64,000 bases of DNA, taken from contig JALHQB010000007.1 in the NCBI GenBank assembly GCA_022842185.1, positions 53,854-117,853 on the forward strand. Direction: 5' to 3'. Both the position numbers and the translations under genes were made by a program. Positions within the stretch are counted from its first letter, which is position 1. Each line of letters opens with the position of its first letter. The notes beneath the pieces are model-generated. The model was given only the letters and a program-made list of their open reading frames with translations. It was not told where the DNA came from and did not search any database. This DNA is from Acetobacteraceae bacterium (lineage in GTDB: Bacteria; Pseudomonadota; Alphaproteobacteria; Acetobacterales; Acetobacteraceae). This document shows, piece by piece, positions 1 to 7,403 of this stretch.

Positions 1-1
1 C

Positions 2-391
2 GCCCTGGTCGAGTTCCGCCGACGCATCGAAGCGTTCCAACACAACACCATCATTCGGCAGTTCTGCCGCCCCGTCTGGAATCGCTTCATCGCGTCGGCG
101 GTGCTACGCGGGGAGATCGAGGCACCCGGCTTCGAAGGTGATCCGGCGCCATTCCTGGCCGCCGAATGGTATCCGCCGGCCTGGCCGTGGGTGGACCCGC
201 TGAAGGACGCCGAGGCTGAGGTCGCGCTGATCGAAGCCGGCCTGAAGTCCCGCCGCCAGGCCGTCGCCGAACGTGGCTACAGCGTGGAAGCCCTCGACGC
301 CGAAGTTACTTCCGACCGGCAGCGGGAAGCCCGCCTCGGCCTGTCGTTCGGCCGCCAAACCGCCCCCGCTCCCGCGAGGGAGGGTGAATGA
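2..391 (+). CDS. Phage portal protein, lambda family, C-terminal part (5' end outside window)
   Basis: The frame is open from the window edge, so only the last 129 residues are seen. They match the C-terminus of lambda-type portals: an arginine-rich helix near the start, a WPWVDPLK motif, then AEVALIEAGLKSRRQAVAER, followed by a low-complexity tail. Portals form the dodecameric ring through which DNA enters the capsid and to which the head-tail connector binds. The capsid genes that follow agree with this. The terminase expected upstream is outside the window. Confidence 0.85.
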   Translation, partial: ALVEFRRRIEAFQHNTIIRQFCRPVWNRFIASAVLRGEIEAPGFEGDPAPFLAAEWYPPAWPWVDPLKDAEAEVALIEAGLKSRRQAVAERGYSVEALDAEVTSDRQREARLGLSFGRQTAPAPAREGE

Positions 392-392
392 C

Positions 393-575
393 ATGGGCCG
401 TACTGTTCGACCATCCGACGTAATCGGTCTCGCTGCCGAAGACCTCCGTCCCCCGCATTGGAGCGCCGCCCAAGTGGCGCGCATCGCCGCGCGCGCACAA
501 CGCCACGCGGCTGAGCGGGTCGAACGCAAGAAGAAGCGCGCCGCCGCATGGCGGGCCAAACGGAAAGGTTCCTGA
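393..575 (+). CDS. Small basic phage protein, unknown function
   Basis: This is a 60-residue protein starting one base after the portal stop. It is rich in Arg, Ala and Lys, with a helical stretch ending in a KKKRAAAWRAKRK-type basic tail. It has no recognised domain, cysteine pattern or membrane segment. Its place between portal and protease-capsid genes suggests a small head-morphogenesis or scaffold-like protein, but that is inference from position only. The ATG at 393 is chosen because a longer in-frame start at 273 would lie inside the portal gene. Confidence 0.55.
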   Translation: MGRTVRPSDVIGLAAEDLRPPHWSAAQVARIAARAQRHAAERVERKKKRAAAWRAKRKGS

Positions 576-577
576 CG

Positions 578-2317
578 ATGCCCGATGGCATGTTGACGCG
601 CGCCGCCCCGGTGGGTCCGCGCACCTTCGATCCCGCAACCGGCCGCGTGACAGCCGTGCTGTCCTCCGGCCTGCCGGTGCGCGGGGAAATCCTCTCGACC
701 GACCCGACCGCATATGTCGTGGCGGCGCCACGCCTGCCGCTGCTCGACGCGCACCGTCGCGATTCCATTTGTGCCGTGATCGGGCACGTCGAGAACATCC
801 GCACCGAAGCCGGGCAGATCGTCGCCGACGTGACCGTCACAGATGAAGCCGCCCGCTCCATGGTCGAGGCCGGCACCCTGGGAATCAGCGTCGGCTACTC
901 GGTCCAACGCTGGCGGGACGACACGCGCGACGGCGCCCGCATCCGCACGGCGACCGCCTGGCGCCTGTCTGAAGCAAGCCTTGTCCCCATTGCTGCCGAT
1001 CCTGGCAGCGGATTCCGGAGTGATCCCATGCCCGACTCGTCTCTCTCCATTGAACCGCACCGCGCGCAGGACCGTGCCGAGGTCAACCAGTCCATCCGCG
1101 CCCTGAGCACGCGCCACAACCTCGGCGCCCCCTGGGCCGATGCGCAGATCGACGCGGCTGCCGACCTACCGGCGGCGCGCGATGCCGCGCTGGCGGAGAT
1201 CGAACGGCGCGCCGCCGCCACGCCGCCGATACGCGCGCATGTCGGTTCGAGCAACGATGATCCGGACGTGATCCGCACCCGGCTGTCGGATGCCCTCGCG
1301 CACCGCATGGGCGGGCTGACGGAACTGCCGGCGGAGGCCGTGCAGTATCGTGGCCTTGGCGTGCACGACATGATCCGCACTGCGCTGGCGGCCCGTGGCG
1401 AGCGCGTGATCGGCCTTTCGGTCGAGGCCCTGATGGGGCGGGCCATGGTGACTGGCGACCTGCCGAACCTGTTGCAGTCCTCCGGCCATCGCACCCTGCT
1501 GGGCGCATACAGCACGGCCCTGTCGCCTGTCTTCGGTCTGTTCCGGCAGACCACGGCGACCGACTTCCGCACCATGTCGCGCATCCGCATGGGCGAGATG
1601 GATGCACTCGAAAAGGTCGCCGAGAACGGCGAGATCACGCGCGGCGGCTTCGGCGAGGTCGCCGAGTCCTACAAGGTCGAGACGTTCGCCCGAATCATCG
1701 GCCTGGGTCGCCCGGCGCTCATCAACGATGACCTGGGCGCCTTCGCGCAGATGGCACAGATTCAGGGCCGCGCGGCTGCCGAGAAACAGAACGCCACGGC
1801 CGTCACGCTGCTGACGACGGGTTCCGGCCTTGGCCCGGTCATGTCGGATGGCGTGCGGCTGTTCCACTCGACGCATGGCAACGTCTCCGGCTCCGGCGCC
1901 GTGCCCGATGCGACAACGCTGGCGGCCGGTGTGCTGGCAATGCGCACGCAAAAGGGAATCGACGGTGCCAGCCCGATCAACGCAACGCCGTCCTTCCTGT
2001 TGGTCAGCCCGGCGAAGGAGACCGCCGCGCGGCAGGCCGTGGCAGCCTTCTATCCGGCGACAGCCTCGGCGGTGAACCCGCTGGCCGGCTCGCTGACAGT
2101 GCTGGTCGAGGCCCGGCTGACGGGCAACCGCTGGTATCTGTTCGCCGATCCGGCGGCGCTGCCCGTGTTCGAATACGCCTACCTCGCCAGTGCGCCAGGC
2201 CCGCAACTGGAATCCCGCGCCGGCTGGGATGTGCTGGGCATGGAGTTCCGCGTCGTCCTCGACTTCGGCTGCGGCGCCATCGACCATCGCGGCTCCTACA
2301 CGAACGCGGGCGCCTGA
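578..2317 (+). CDS. Prohead protease / major capsid protein fusion
   Basis: This single 579-residue protein carries two phage head functions. Residues about 1-112 look like a prohead (U35-type) protease: LLDAHRRDS places a His near residue 59, and MVEAGTLGISVGY places a Ser near 104, the spacing expected for the catalytic pair. Residues about 270-579 resemble the Mu gpT-like major head subunit (RTMSRIRMGEMDALEKV and LINDDLGAF regions). Fusion would deliver protease and shell subunit in equal amounts, with autocleavage needed during maturation. I chose ATG 578, which lies three bases after the previous stop with GGAAAGG nine bases upstream. An alternative ATG at 548 overlaps the previous gene. 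Confidence 0.85.
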   Translation: MPDGMLTRAAPVGPRTFDPATGRVTAVLSSGLPVRGEILSTDPTAYVVAAPRLPLLDAHRRDSICAVIGHVENIRTEAGQIVADVTVTDEAARSMVEAGTLGISVGYSVQRWRDDTRDGARIRTATAWRLSEASLVPIAADPGSGFRSDPMPDSSLSIEPHRAQDRAEVNQSIRALSTRHNLGAPWADAQIDAAADLPAARDAALAEIERRAAATPPIRAHVGSSNDDPDVIRTRLSDALAHRMGGLTELPAEAVQYRGLGVHDMIRTALAARGERVIGLSVEALMGRAMVTGDLPNLLQSSGHRTLLGAYSTALSPVFGLFRQTTATDFRTMSRIRMGEMDALEKVAENGEITRGGFGEVAESYKVETFARIIGLGRPALINDDLGAFAQMAQIQGRAAAEKQNATAVTLLTTGSGLGPVMSDGVRLFHSTHGNVSGSGAVPDATTLAAGVLAMRTQKGIDGASPINATPSFLLVSPAKETAARQAVAAFYPATASAVNPLAGSLTVLVEARLTGNRWYLFADPAALPVFEYAYLASAPGPQLESRAGWDVLGMEFRVVLDFGCGAIDHRGSYTNAGA

Positions 2318-2319
2318 CC

Positions 2320-2535
2320 ATGGCGACGCCCTCCGACCTCCGCGCCTGGCGCTCGGCCTTGTGGTCCGCCCGCATGAATGGGCTGCGCGAGGTCGAGGAC
2401 CAGAACGGCGAGCGCGTTTCCTACAAGTCGGATGCCGAGATGGCGCGCGCCATCGCCGCTGCCGATGCGGAGATCGCGGCCATCGAAAGGCCGCGCGTCT
2501 CGACCGTGATCTTCCGAACCACGAAAGGAGTCTGA
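2320..2535 (+). CDS. gpW-like phage head-tail joining protein
   Basis: A 71-residue protein beginning three bases after the capsid stop. Its layout matches lambda gpW: an N-terminal helix with an LRAWRSALWSARMNG-type repeat, a short GERVSYKSDAEM beta element, then a second helix (MARAIAAADAEIAAIE). gpW binds the portal after DNA packaging and creates the site for tail attachment. Position directly after the capsid gene supports this. The sequence is short, so the family call rests on architecture and context. Confidence 0.7.
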   Translation: MATPSDLRAWRSALWSARMNGLREVEDQNGERVSYKSDAEMARAIAAADAEIAAIERPRVSTVIFRTTKGV

Positions 2536-2537
2536 CA

Positions 2538-2888
2538 GTGCGCAACTACATCCAGCGCGACGAGCGCATCACCGTGCCCGCCGCTCCCCGTGACCTCGAA
2601 TCCGGCGAAGGCTGCCAGGTGGGCGACGCCCTCTTCGGCGCGGCCTCCGGGCCAGTGGAGTCCGGTGCCGAGGTTGTTCTGATGACGGAAGGCGTGTTCT
2701 CGCTCGCCAAGGTAACGGGCACGGCCTTTGGCCTAGGCGACGTGCTTTTCTGGGATGACACCGCCCACAACCTCACGGCCGATGGCGAGGACAACCTCGC
2801 TGTCGGGGTGTGTGTCGAGGCGGCCGGGTCCTCCGCCGTCGTGGCGAAGGTCAAACTCGGCGCGCCGCCCGCCATTGTGGCCGGCTGA
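2538..2888 (+). CDS. DUF2190 family capsid-associated protein
   Basis: This 116-residue protein is mostly beta, with the DUF2190 pattern of repeated turns (GDALFGAASGPVESG, VLFWDDTAHNLT, AVGVCVEAAGSS) and a final hydrophobic strand. DUF2190 proteins occur beside capsid genes and are thought to decorate or cement the shell. The GTG start at 2538 is preceded by AAAGGAG at 2523-2529, with good spacing. After this gene phage structural genes stop: an excisionase-like gene follows instead of tail genes. Confidence 0.75.
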   Translation: MRNYIQRDERITVPAAPRDLESGEGCQVGDALFGAASGPVESGAEVVLMTEGVFSLAKVTGTAFGLGDVLFWDDTAHNLTADGEDNLAVGVCVEAAGSSAVVAKVKLGAPPAIVAG

Positions 2889-2895
2889 GCAAGGC

Positions 2896-3177
2896 ATGAC
2901 CCGGCGAAGGGAGAGCTTGACGGCGACCGGCGGACCTAAGCGCCTGCCCGCTATCGTGCTTCCTTTCGCCGTCTGTCGGGACGACGCGGCGCACCTCTTG
3001 GGCGTATCGCCATCGTTCTTCGATAGCCTGGTCGCCGATGGGCGGATGCCGCAGCCGCGCGAGATCGGCGCTCGCGTCATGTGGGATACCGAAGAAGTTA
3101 AAGAGGCATGGCGCGCCCTACCTCGGCGCGGGCAGTATGCCGAGGGCAAGAACACTTGGAGCGACGTTGAGCCGTGA
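2896..3177 (+). CDS. AlpA/excisionase-like DNA-binding protein
   Basis: A 93-residue protein with a winged-helix pattern typical of AlpA and MerR-like excisionases: DDAAHLLGVSPSFFDSLVADG for the helix-turn-helix, PQPREIGARVMWDTEEVKEAW for the wing and following helix. Such proteins act as recombination directionality factors or activate the integrase region. Its stop overlaps the integrase GTG by four bases (GTGA), so the two are translationally coupled, as expected for an excisionase-integrase pair. The first 25 residues are basic and probably unstructured. Confidence 0.7.
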   Translation: MTRRRESLTATGGPKRLPAIVLPFAVCRDDAAHLLGVSPSFFDSLVADGRMPQPREIGARVMWDTEEVKEAWRALPRRGQYAEGKNTWSDVEP

Positions 3178-4538
3178 TCGCCCCCCGCCTCCGCTATGTC
3201 GAGCAATTCCGGGACCGCCACGGCAAGCCGCGCATCTATTACCGGCGGCCTGGCCATCGGAAGGTCCCGCTTGCTGGTCCGTTCGGGTCGCCCGCCTTCC
3301 TGGCCGCATACACGGCCGCCCATGCGGCAGCGGAGGCAGGAACGACGCTGATCCCCTCCAAGAAGGGCGAGGTACCGCGCAGCCTCGGCGCGCTGATCGT
3401 GGATTACTACGGCTCGACCGAATATCGCGCCCTCGCGCCGTCCAGCCTGAAGGCTTACCGCGCCGTGCTTGAGCGCCTTCGCGTCGAGCACGGGCATCGC
3501 ATGGTCGCGGAGATGGAGCGGAAGCACGTCGTCAGGCTGATGGACGACAAGGCCGACGTTCCCGGCGCCGCCAATCGACTACGCCAGATGCTTCGGCAAC
3601 TCATGCAACACGCCGTGGAACGCGCCTGGCGCAGCGACAATCCGGTGCTGACTGTGCGCAAGGCGAAATATAAGAAGGAGCCGCACCGGGCGTGGACCGA
3701 AGCGGAGATCGCGCAGCTCGAAGCGCGATGGCCTCTCGGCACGACGCCGCGCCTGGCCTTCGCCCTGCTGCTCTACACCGGCCAGCGCCTAAGCGATGCA
3801 ATCCGTATGGGCCGGCCATCCTTGCGCGGCGGGCTGATTCATGTCGTGCAACAGAAGACCGGCACGCCGCTGGCGATCCCCTTGCACCCGCGACTGCACG
3901 ACGCCCTGGCGCACGCGCCGGCCGATCACCTGACCTTCCTGACGACACAGTGGGGCGCCGCCTTCACCGCCGCCGGCTTTTCGAACTGGCTGCGCGACAA
4001 GATGAACGATGCGGCGCTACCGCCCGACTGCAAGGCCCATGGCCTGCGCAAGACGGCCGCGCGGATGCTTGCCGAAGCCGGCTGCTCGCCGCACCAAATC
4101 CAGAGCATCACCGGCCATAAGACCCTGACGGAAGTGACGCGCTACACGGCCGAGGCGAACCAGCAACACCTCGCAGCCGAAGCGATGAAGAAAGTTACGC
4201 GCATGCAGACTCGAATCGAGCGCGCGCGCAAAAAGGGATTGCCCAACCCCCTGGCCGGGGTTGGGCAATTAGACGTGCAACCTATTGAAAGGAAAGAGAA
4301 TGTCGCGGGCGGTGGTGGAGCTGAGGGGAATCGAACCCCTGACCTCCTCATTGCGAACGAGGCGCTCTCCCATCTGAGCTACAGCCCCCGCCGCGCGAGG
4401 CGGGCTGAGTGCCCCAGCCCGCAAGGGAAGTCAAGGCGCCTTCCGCCGGGCCCGGTCGGCGTCCAGCGTTGCTCGCCTCCGACCCATGGTTCGCCTTGCC
4501 CCAGCCTGTCCGGTTCACTAGGGTCCGCCGGCTTCTGA
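3174..4538 (+). CDS. Tyrosine-type integrase reading through its tRNA attachment site
   Basis: The product integrates and excises the element. Residues about 70-160 form the SAM-like core-binding domain and 170-335 the catalytic domain, with Arg205 (TGQRLSD), Lys228 (QQKTG), His289 and Arg292 (HGLRK), His315 (ITGHK) and Tyr324 (RYT). The catalytic domain ends near residue 340, yet the frame stays open to residue 454. Codons from about 380 run antisense through the tRNA-Ala, and codons 406-454 are host DNA. The C-terminus in the excised circle must therefore differ. GTG start overlaps the preceding stop. The read-through tail is unlikely to be functionally important. Confidence 0.85.
   Translation: MIAPRLRYVEQFRDRHGKPRIYYRRPGHRKVPLAGPFGSPAFLAAYTAAHAAAEAGTTLIPSKKGEVPRSLGALIVDYYGSTEYRALAPSSLKAYRAVLERLRVEHGHRMVAEMERKHVVRLMDDKADVPGAANRLRQMLRQLMQHAVERAWRSDNPVLTVRKAKYKKEPHRAWTEAEIAQLEARWPLGTTPRLAFALLLYTGQRLSDAIRMGRPSLRGGLIHVVQQKTGTPLAIPLHPRLHDALAHAPADHLTFLTTQWGAAFTAAGFSNWLRDKMNDAALPPDCKAHGLRKTAARMLAEAGCSPHQIQSITGHKTLTEVTRYTAEANQQHLAAEAMKKVTRMQTRIERARKKGLPNPLAGVGQLDVQPIERKENVAGGGGAEGNRTPDLLIANEALSHLSYSPRRARRAECPSPQGKSRRLPPGPVGVQRCSPPTHGSPCPSLSGSLGSAGF
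4238..4269 (-). terminator. Hairpin terminator facing the tRNA-Ala gene, inside the integrase 3' end
   Basis: A perfect 13-bp inverted repeat (arms 4238-4250 and 4257-4269, loop 6 bases) lies on the element side, 44 bases from the tRNA 3' end. Read on the minus strand it is followed by CCCTTTTT, so it would stop transcripts leaving the tRNA. On the plus strand no T run follows. It lies within the open integrase frame, near codons 355-366. Confidence 0.65.
4313..4388 (-). tRNA. tRNA-Ala (anticodon CGC)
   Basis: Read on the minus strand this 76-base gene folds as a full cloverleaf. The acceptor stem GGGGCTG pairs with CAGCTCC (one G-T pair), D arm GCTC/GAGC, anticodon stem CCTCG/TGAGG with loop TTCGCAA, and T arm with GGTTCGATTCC. 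The anticodon is CGC (alanine, codon GCG) and CCA is encoded. The 3' end faces the integrase, so the 3' part of this gene is the likely attB core, kept intact by the incoming att copy. Confidence 0.97.
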
Positions 4539-4553
4539 CGGGGTTCGGGCCAC

Positions 4554-4865
4554 ATGTTCCTGGATGCGGTGTTCTTTCTCGCCGGCGCGGTGTTGGACCT
4601 GTTGTGGTGGGCCGTGATGCTCGCCGTGATCGTGCAACTGCTCGTGCAGTTCAACGTGCTCGACACGCGCAACCGTATCGTCTGGGCGATCGCCGACTTC
4701 CTCTATCGCGTGACCGAGCCGCTGTTCAGCCGCGTGCGCCGCATGCTGCCCAATTTCGGCGCCATCGACCTGTCGCCGCTGGCGGTCCTGTTGCTGATCA
4801 CCGCGGCGGGGATGCTCCTGGGTGCCCTGCGCAACTACCTGCTGCGCGCCGGGCTGTATTTCTGA
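4554..4865 (+). CDS. yggT: YggT family membrane protein
   Basis: A 103-residue inner-membrane protein with two hydrophobic segments (about residues 5-30 and 68-95) around a conserved loop with the YggT pattern (NRIVWAIADFLYRVTEPLFSRVRRMLP). YggT proteins are linked to osmotic tolerance and often sit beside a DUF167 gene, as here. This is the first chromosomal gene after the integrated element. It starts 15 bases after the end of the integrase read-through frame, so host transcription begins close to the junction. Confidence 0.9.
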   Translation: MFLDAVFFLAGAVLDLLWWAVMLAVIVQLLVQFNVLDTRNRIVWAIADFLYRVTEPLFSRVRRMLPNFGAIDLSPLAVLLLITAAGMLLGALRNYLLRAGLYF

Positions 4866-4868
4866 CCC

Positions 4869-5171
4869 ATGCCTTGGCGGCGCGCAGCGGCTTCGGGCGT
4901 GACCATACGGGTGCGGGTGCAGCCGCGGGCGCGGCGGACCGGCGTCATCGGGCTTGTGGCCGGCATTGACGGGCCGCGCCTGAAACTCGCGGTGGCCGCG
5001 GCACCGGCGGAAGGCCAGGCCAATCGCGCCGCCTGCGTGCTGGTGGCCGGTGCGCTCGGCCTGCCAGCATCGTCGGTCGCCATCGCCCAGGGCGCCACGC
5101 AACGCGACAAGGTCCTGGCCATCGCGGGCGACCCGGCCGCCCTGCTCGCCGGGCTGGAGAGCCTCGCATGA
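4869..5171 (+). CDS. DUF167 (YggU family) protein
   Basis: A 100-residue protein with the DUF167 core: [12 protein letters not shown], then [17 protein letters not shown], where small residues precede a helix, and a DK motif (TQRDKVLAI) near the end. Function is unknown in bacteria. The gene follows yggT by three bases and its stop overlaps the folD ATG (ATGA), so yggT, this gene and folD probably form one operon. Confidence 0.9.
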   Translation: MPWRRAAASGVTIRVRVQPRARRTGVIGLVAGIDGPRLKLAVAAAPAEGQANRAACVLVAGALGLPASSVAIAQGATQRDKVLAIAGDPAALLAGLESLA

Positions 5172-6016
5172 CCGCTCGCATCCTCGATGGCAAGTCGATC
5201 GCCGCTGCCCTGCGCGGACGGCTGGCCGAACGTGTCGCCGCCCTGGCCTTCCGTCCCGGCCTGCGGGTGGTGCGGGTGGGGGAAGACCCGGCCTCGGGCG
5301 TCTATGTCCGCAACAAGGACAAGGCGGCGTCCGCCGCCGGTTTCGACAGCGGCACCATTCACCTGCCGGCGGACACCACCGAGGCCGCGCTGCTGGCCAC
5401 CATCGCGCAGTTGAACGCCGACCCGGCGGTGGATGGCATCCTGGTGCAACTGCCCCTGCCGCCGCAGATCCGCACCGAAGCCGCCATTGCCGCCGTGGAT
5501 CCGATGAAGGATGTGGACGGCTTCCATCCGCTGAACGCCGGGCGCCTCGCGGCCGGGCAGCCCGGCCTGGTGCCCTGCACGCCGCGCGGCGTCATGCATA
5601 TCCTGGCCGAATCGGGCGTCGCGCTGCGCGGTGCGCGGGCGGTGGTGCTCGGCCGGTCGCAGATCGTCGGCCGGCCCATGGCGCAGTTGCTACTTGGTGC
5701 CGACTGCACCGTGACCATCGCCCATTCGCGCAGCCGCGACCTGCCGGGCGAATGCCGTCGCGCCGATATCCTGGTCGCCGCCGTCGGCCGTCCGGAGATG
5801 GTGCGCGCGGACTGGATCGCGCCGGGCGCGGTGGTCATCGATGTCGGCATCAACCGCCTGGCCGATGGCAAGCTTGTCGGCGATGTCGACTTTACCGAGG
5901 CGGCCGCGGTCGCCGGCGCCATCACCCCGGTCCCGGGCGGCGTCGGCCCCATGACCATCGCCTGCTTGCTGGAGAACACGCTCGACGCCGCGATCGCGCG
6001 GAGGCAGCTGGCATGA
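5168..6016 (+). CDS. folD: Bifunctional methylenetetrahydrofolate dehydrogenase / cyclohydrolase FolD
   Basis: FolD interconverts 5,10-methylene-, methenyl- and 10-formyl-tetrahydrofolate in the cytosol, supplying one-carbon units. The 282-residue length is standard. Family signatures are visible: [11 protein letters not shown] with the active-site Tyr and Lys, [10 protein letters not shown], the RSQIVGRP cofactor loop, and VPGGVGPMT near the C-terminus. ATG 5168 overlaps the preceding stop and the folD stop overlaps the next ATG, indicating coupled translation. Confidence 0.96.
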   Translation: MTARILDGKSIAAALRGRLAERVAALAFRPGLRVVRVGEDPASGVYVRNKDKAASAAGFDSGTIHLPADTTEAALLATIAQLNADPAVDGILVQLPLPPQIRTEAAIAAVDPMKDVDGFHPLNAGRLAAGQPGLVPCTPRGVMHILAESGVALRGARAVVLGRSQIVGRPMAQLLLGADCTVTIAHSRSRDLPGECRRADILVAAVGRPEMVRADWIAPGAVVIDVGINRLADGKLVGDVDFTEAAAVAGAITPVPGGVGPMTIACLLENTLDAAIARRQLA

Positions 6017-6267
6017 TTCTCGTCCGCATCCTGCAGGCCGTCGGCGTGGCGGGATTGCTGGCCTGCGCGCATCTGGCCTGGGAATCGACCCCCTGGGGCG
6101 GCGAGACCTGGAACCGCGGCCGGATGCTGTACGCCTGGGCGGGTGCGATCCCGGCCCTCGGGCTGCTCGGCATCGCCTCCATGGTCGCGGCGCTGCGCCG
6201 GCAGGCGGCCGAGATCGTGCTGCTCAAGGACACCCTGGCCCGGATCGAGAAGCGGCTCGGCGCGTGA
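6013..6267 (+). CDS. Small membrane protein, unknown function
   Basis: An 84-residue protein, unrecognised. It has two hydrophobic segments (about residues 2-22 and 41-60) separated by a short polar loop with [10 protein letters not shown], then a short charged helix ([19 protein letters not shown]) able to form a coiled coil. It overlaps folD by four bases (ATGA) and the following exporter by four bases (GTGA), so it is embedded in the folD operon. Confidence 0.7.
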   Translation: MILVRILQAVGVAGLLACAHLAWESTPWGGETWNRGRMLYAWAGAIPALGLLGIASMVAALRRQAAEIVLLKDTLARIEKRLGA

Positions 6268-7136
6268 CGCCCGGCACGCTCGGCCTTGCCGGGCTGTTCG
6301 TGCTGATCTGGGCCTCGGCCTTCAACGCGGCGCGGATCGTGGCGCTCGAATGGCCGCCGCTGATGGCGCTGTCGCTGCGCTTCGCGATCGGCGTCCCCGT
6401 CCTGCTCGCCGTCGCCTGGTTCGTGCGTGCCCGGCTGCCGGCGCGGGCCGACACCCCGCGCATCGCCGCCATGGGCGCCTTCGGCATGGGCGGCTACCTC
6501 GGCTGCGCCTGGGCGGCGTCTGCGGTGATCCCCTCGGGCCTGGTCGCGCTGGTATCGGCCACGGCACCATTGTTCGTGGCGCTGGGCGAAAGGCTACTGT
6601 TCGGCCGTCATCTGTCCATCCTGGCCTGGACCGGGCTGGCGCTGGGATGGCTGGGCGTCGCCATGCTCGGCTTGCCACGTGCCGCATCCGGGCTGGAGGT
6701 GGCCGCGGCCGGGGGCATTGCCCTGGCGTTGGTCGGCGCGCTGTTCCAGGCGGGCGGCCTGCTCGCCTTCGCCCCGGCACGGGGGCGGATTGACCCGTGG
6801 ATGTCCAATCTCGGCCAGACCGCGGTGGCCGCGCTGGCGGTCGCGCCCTTCGCCCTGGTCCTGGAACCCTTGCCGGTGGCGGCGCCGCACGGGGCCGCGG
6901 TACTGGCCCTGATCTGGTCGATCCTGGTGGTGGGGCTGGGCGGCTATGCGCTGTATTTCGTGCTGCTGCGGCGGATGCCGGCCTCCTCGGCCGCCGCGCT
7001 GCAACTGCTGGCACCGCCGGTGGCGGCGCTGATCGGGTGGGCGATGCTGGGCGAAAGCCTGCGGGTCACCGATGTGGCGGGCGGCGCGGTGACGCTGGCA
7101 GGGTTGGCGCTGTTGTTGCGCGTGCCGGCGCGGTAG
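6264..7136 (+). CDS. EamA/DMT family exporter
   Basis: A 290-residue integral membrane protein with about ten hydrophobic segments arranged as two EamA repeats, typical of drug/metabolite transporters that export amino acids or other small molecules. The repeats show the usual end motifs (LVSATAPLFVALGERLLFG in the first half, LLAPPVAALIGWAMLGES in the second). The substrate cannot be read from the sequence. GTG start overlaps the upstream stop. The gene is the last of the yggT-folD run and is followed by a palindromic repeat element. Confidence 0.88.
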   Translation: MTPGTLGLAGLFVLIWASAFNAARIVALEWPPLMALSLRFAIGVPVLLAVAWFVRARLPARADTPRIAAMGAFGMGGYLGCAWAASAVIPSGLVALVSATAPLFVALGERLLFGRHLSILAWTGLALGWLGVAMLGLPRAASGLEVAAAGGIALALVGALFQAGGLLAFAPARGRIDPWMSNLGQTAVAALAVAPFALVLEPLPVAAPHGAAVLALIWSILVVGLGGYALYFVLLRRMPASSAAALQLLAPPVAALIGWAMLGESLRVTDVAGGAVTLAGLALLLRVPAR

Positions 7137-7157
7137 GGTTGCCACGGTGACGTCCTC

Positions 7158-7237
7158 GGAGAGGGGCTTTGCCCCTCTCCGAACCTCACCCCACCAAAGG
7201 CTTCACCCCACCAAAGGCTTAAGGCCTTTGGAAACCT
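7158..7237 (+). repeat. Dispersed palindromic element, family A, copy 1
   Basis: Two hairpins in a row: a 10-bp stem (7158-7167 with 7171-7180, loop TTT) with a GGGGCTTTGCCCC core, then CCAAAGGC paired with GCCTTTGG at 7211-7231. The spacer CACCCCACCAAAGGCTT is itself duplicated. The same two-hairpin layout recurs at 14338-14389 and, inverted, at 14485-14541. It lies just after the DMT exporter and probably acts as its terminator. Confidence 0.7.
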
Positions 7238-7368
7238 CCATTTTGGTGCTGAACGTCGTCAGTCGGTGCCAAGACAAGTGCCCGATTCTCGGTACCTGGA
7301 ACGGGTGAGGATCGCCCTGCTTGATCAACGCCAAGGTCCCGCGGTCCATGGACCCGTGGTCCCTGGCG

Positions 7369-7396
7369 GGGTGGCTTGGAGGGGCGGCGCCCCTCC
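7369..7396 (-). repeat. Dispersed palindromic element, family A, partial inverted copy
   Basis: An 8-bp hairpin (7378-7385 with 7389-7396) plus a flank that, on the minus strand, reads GCCCCTCCAAGCCACCCC, matching the flank of the copy at 14338. It lies eight bases past the paiB stop, on the paiB strand, so it likely terminates that gene. Confidence 0.55.
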
Positions 7397-7403
7397 GATC
7401 GCC

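Larger units (their letters stand above)
1..4312. mobile_element. Right end of a phage-like integrative element (head genes plus integrase) at tRNA-Ala
   Basis: Seen: portal, small protein, protease-capsid fusion, gpW-like joiner, DUF2190, AlpA-like protein and tyrosine integrase lie head to tail on the plus strand, with gaps of a few bases, and end against the 3' end of a minus-strand tRNA-Ala. Known: tyrosine integrases next to their target tRNA mark one end of prophages and satellites. The other end and the matching att repeat lie left of the window. No tail, lysis, replication or repressor gene is visible on this side. Whether it is a satellite, a deleted prophage or a rearranged phage cannot be decided here. 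Confidence 0.85.

Noticed and set aside
104..1117. Minus-strand frame across the portal and protease genes
   Set aside because: Composition is typical of a shadow frame, and the plus-strand phage genes explain the region.
4313..4538. The integrase C-terminal residues containing EGNRTPDL as a protein domain
   Set aside because: This is the translation of the tRNA-Ala complement, a common artefact; it is treated as read-through and not as a domain.
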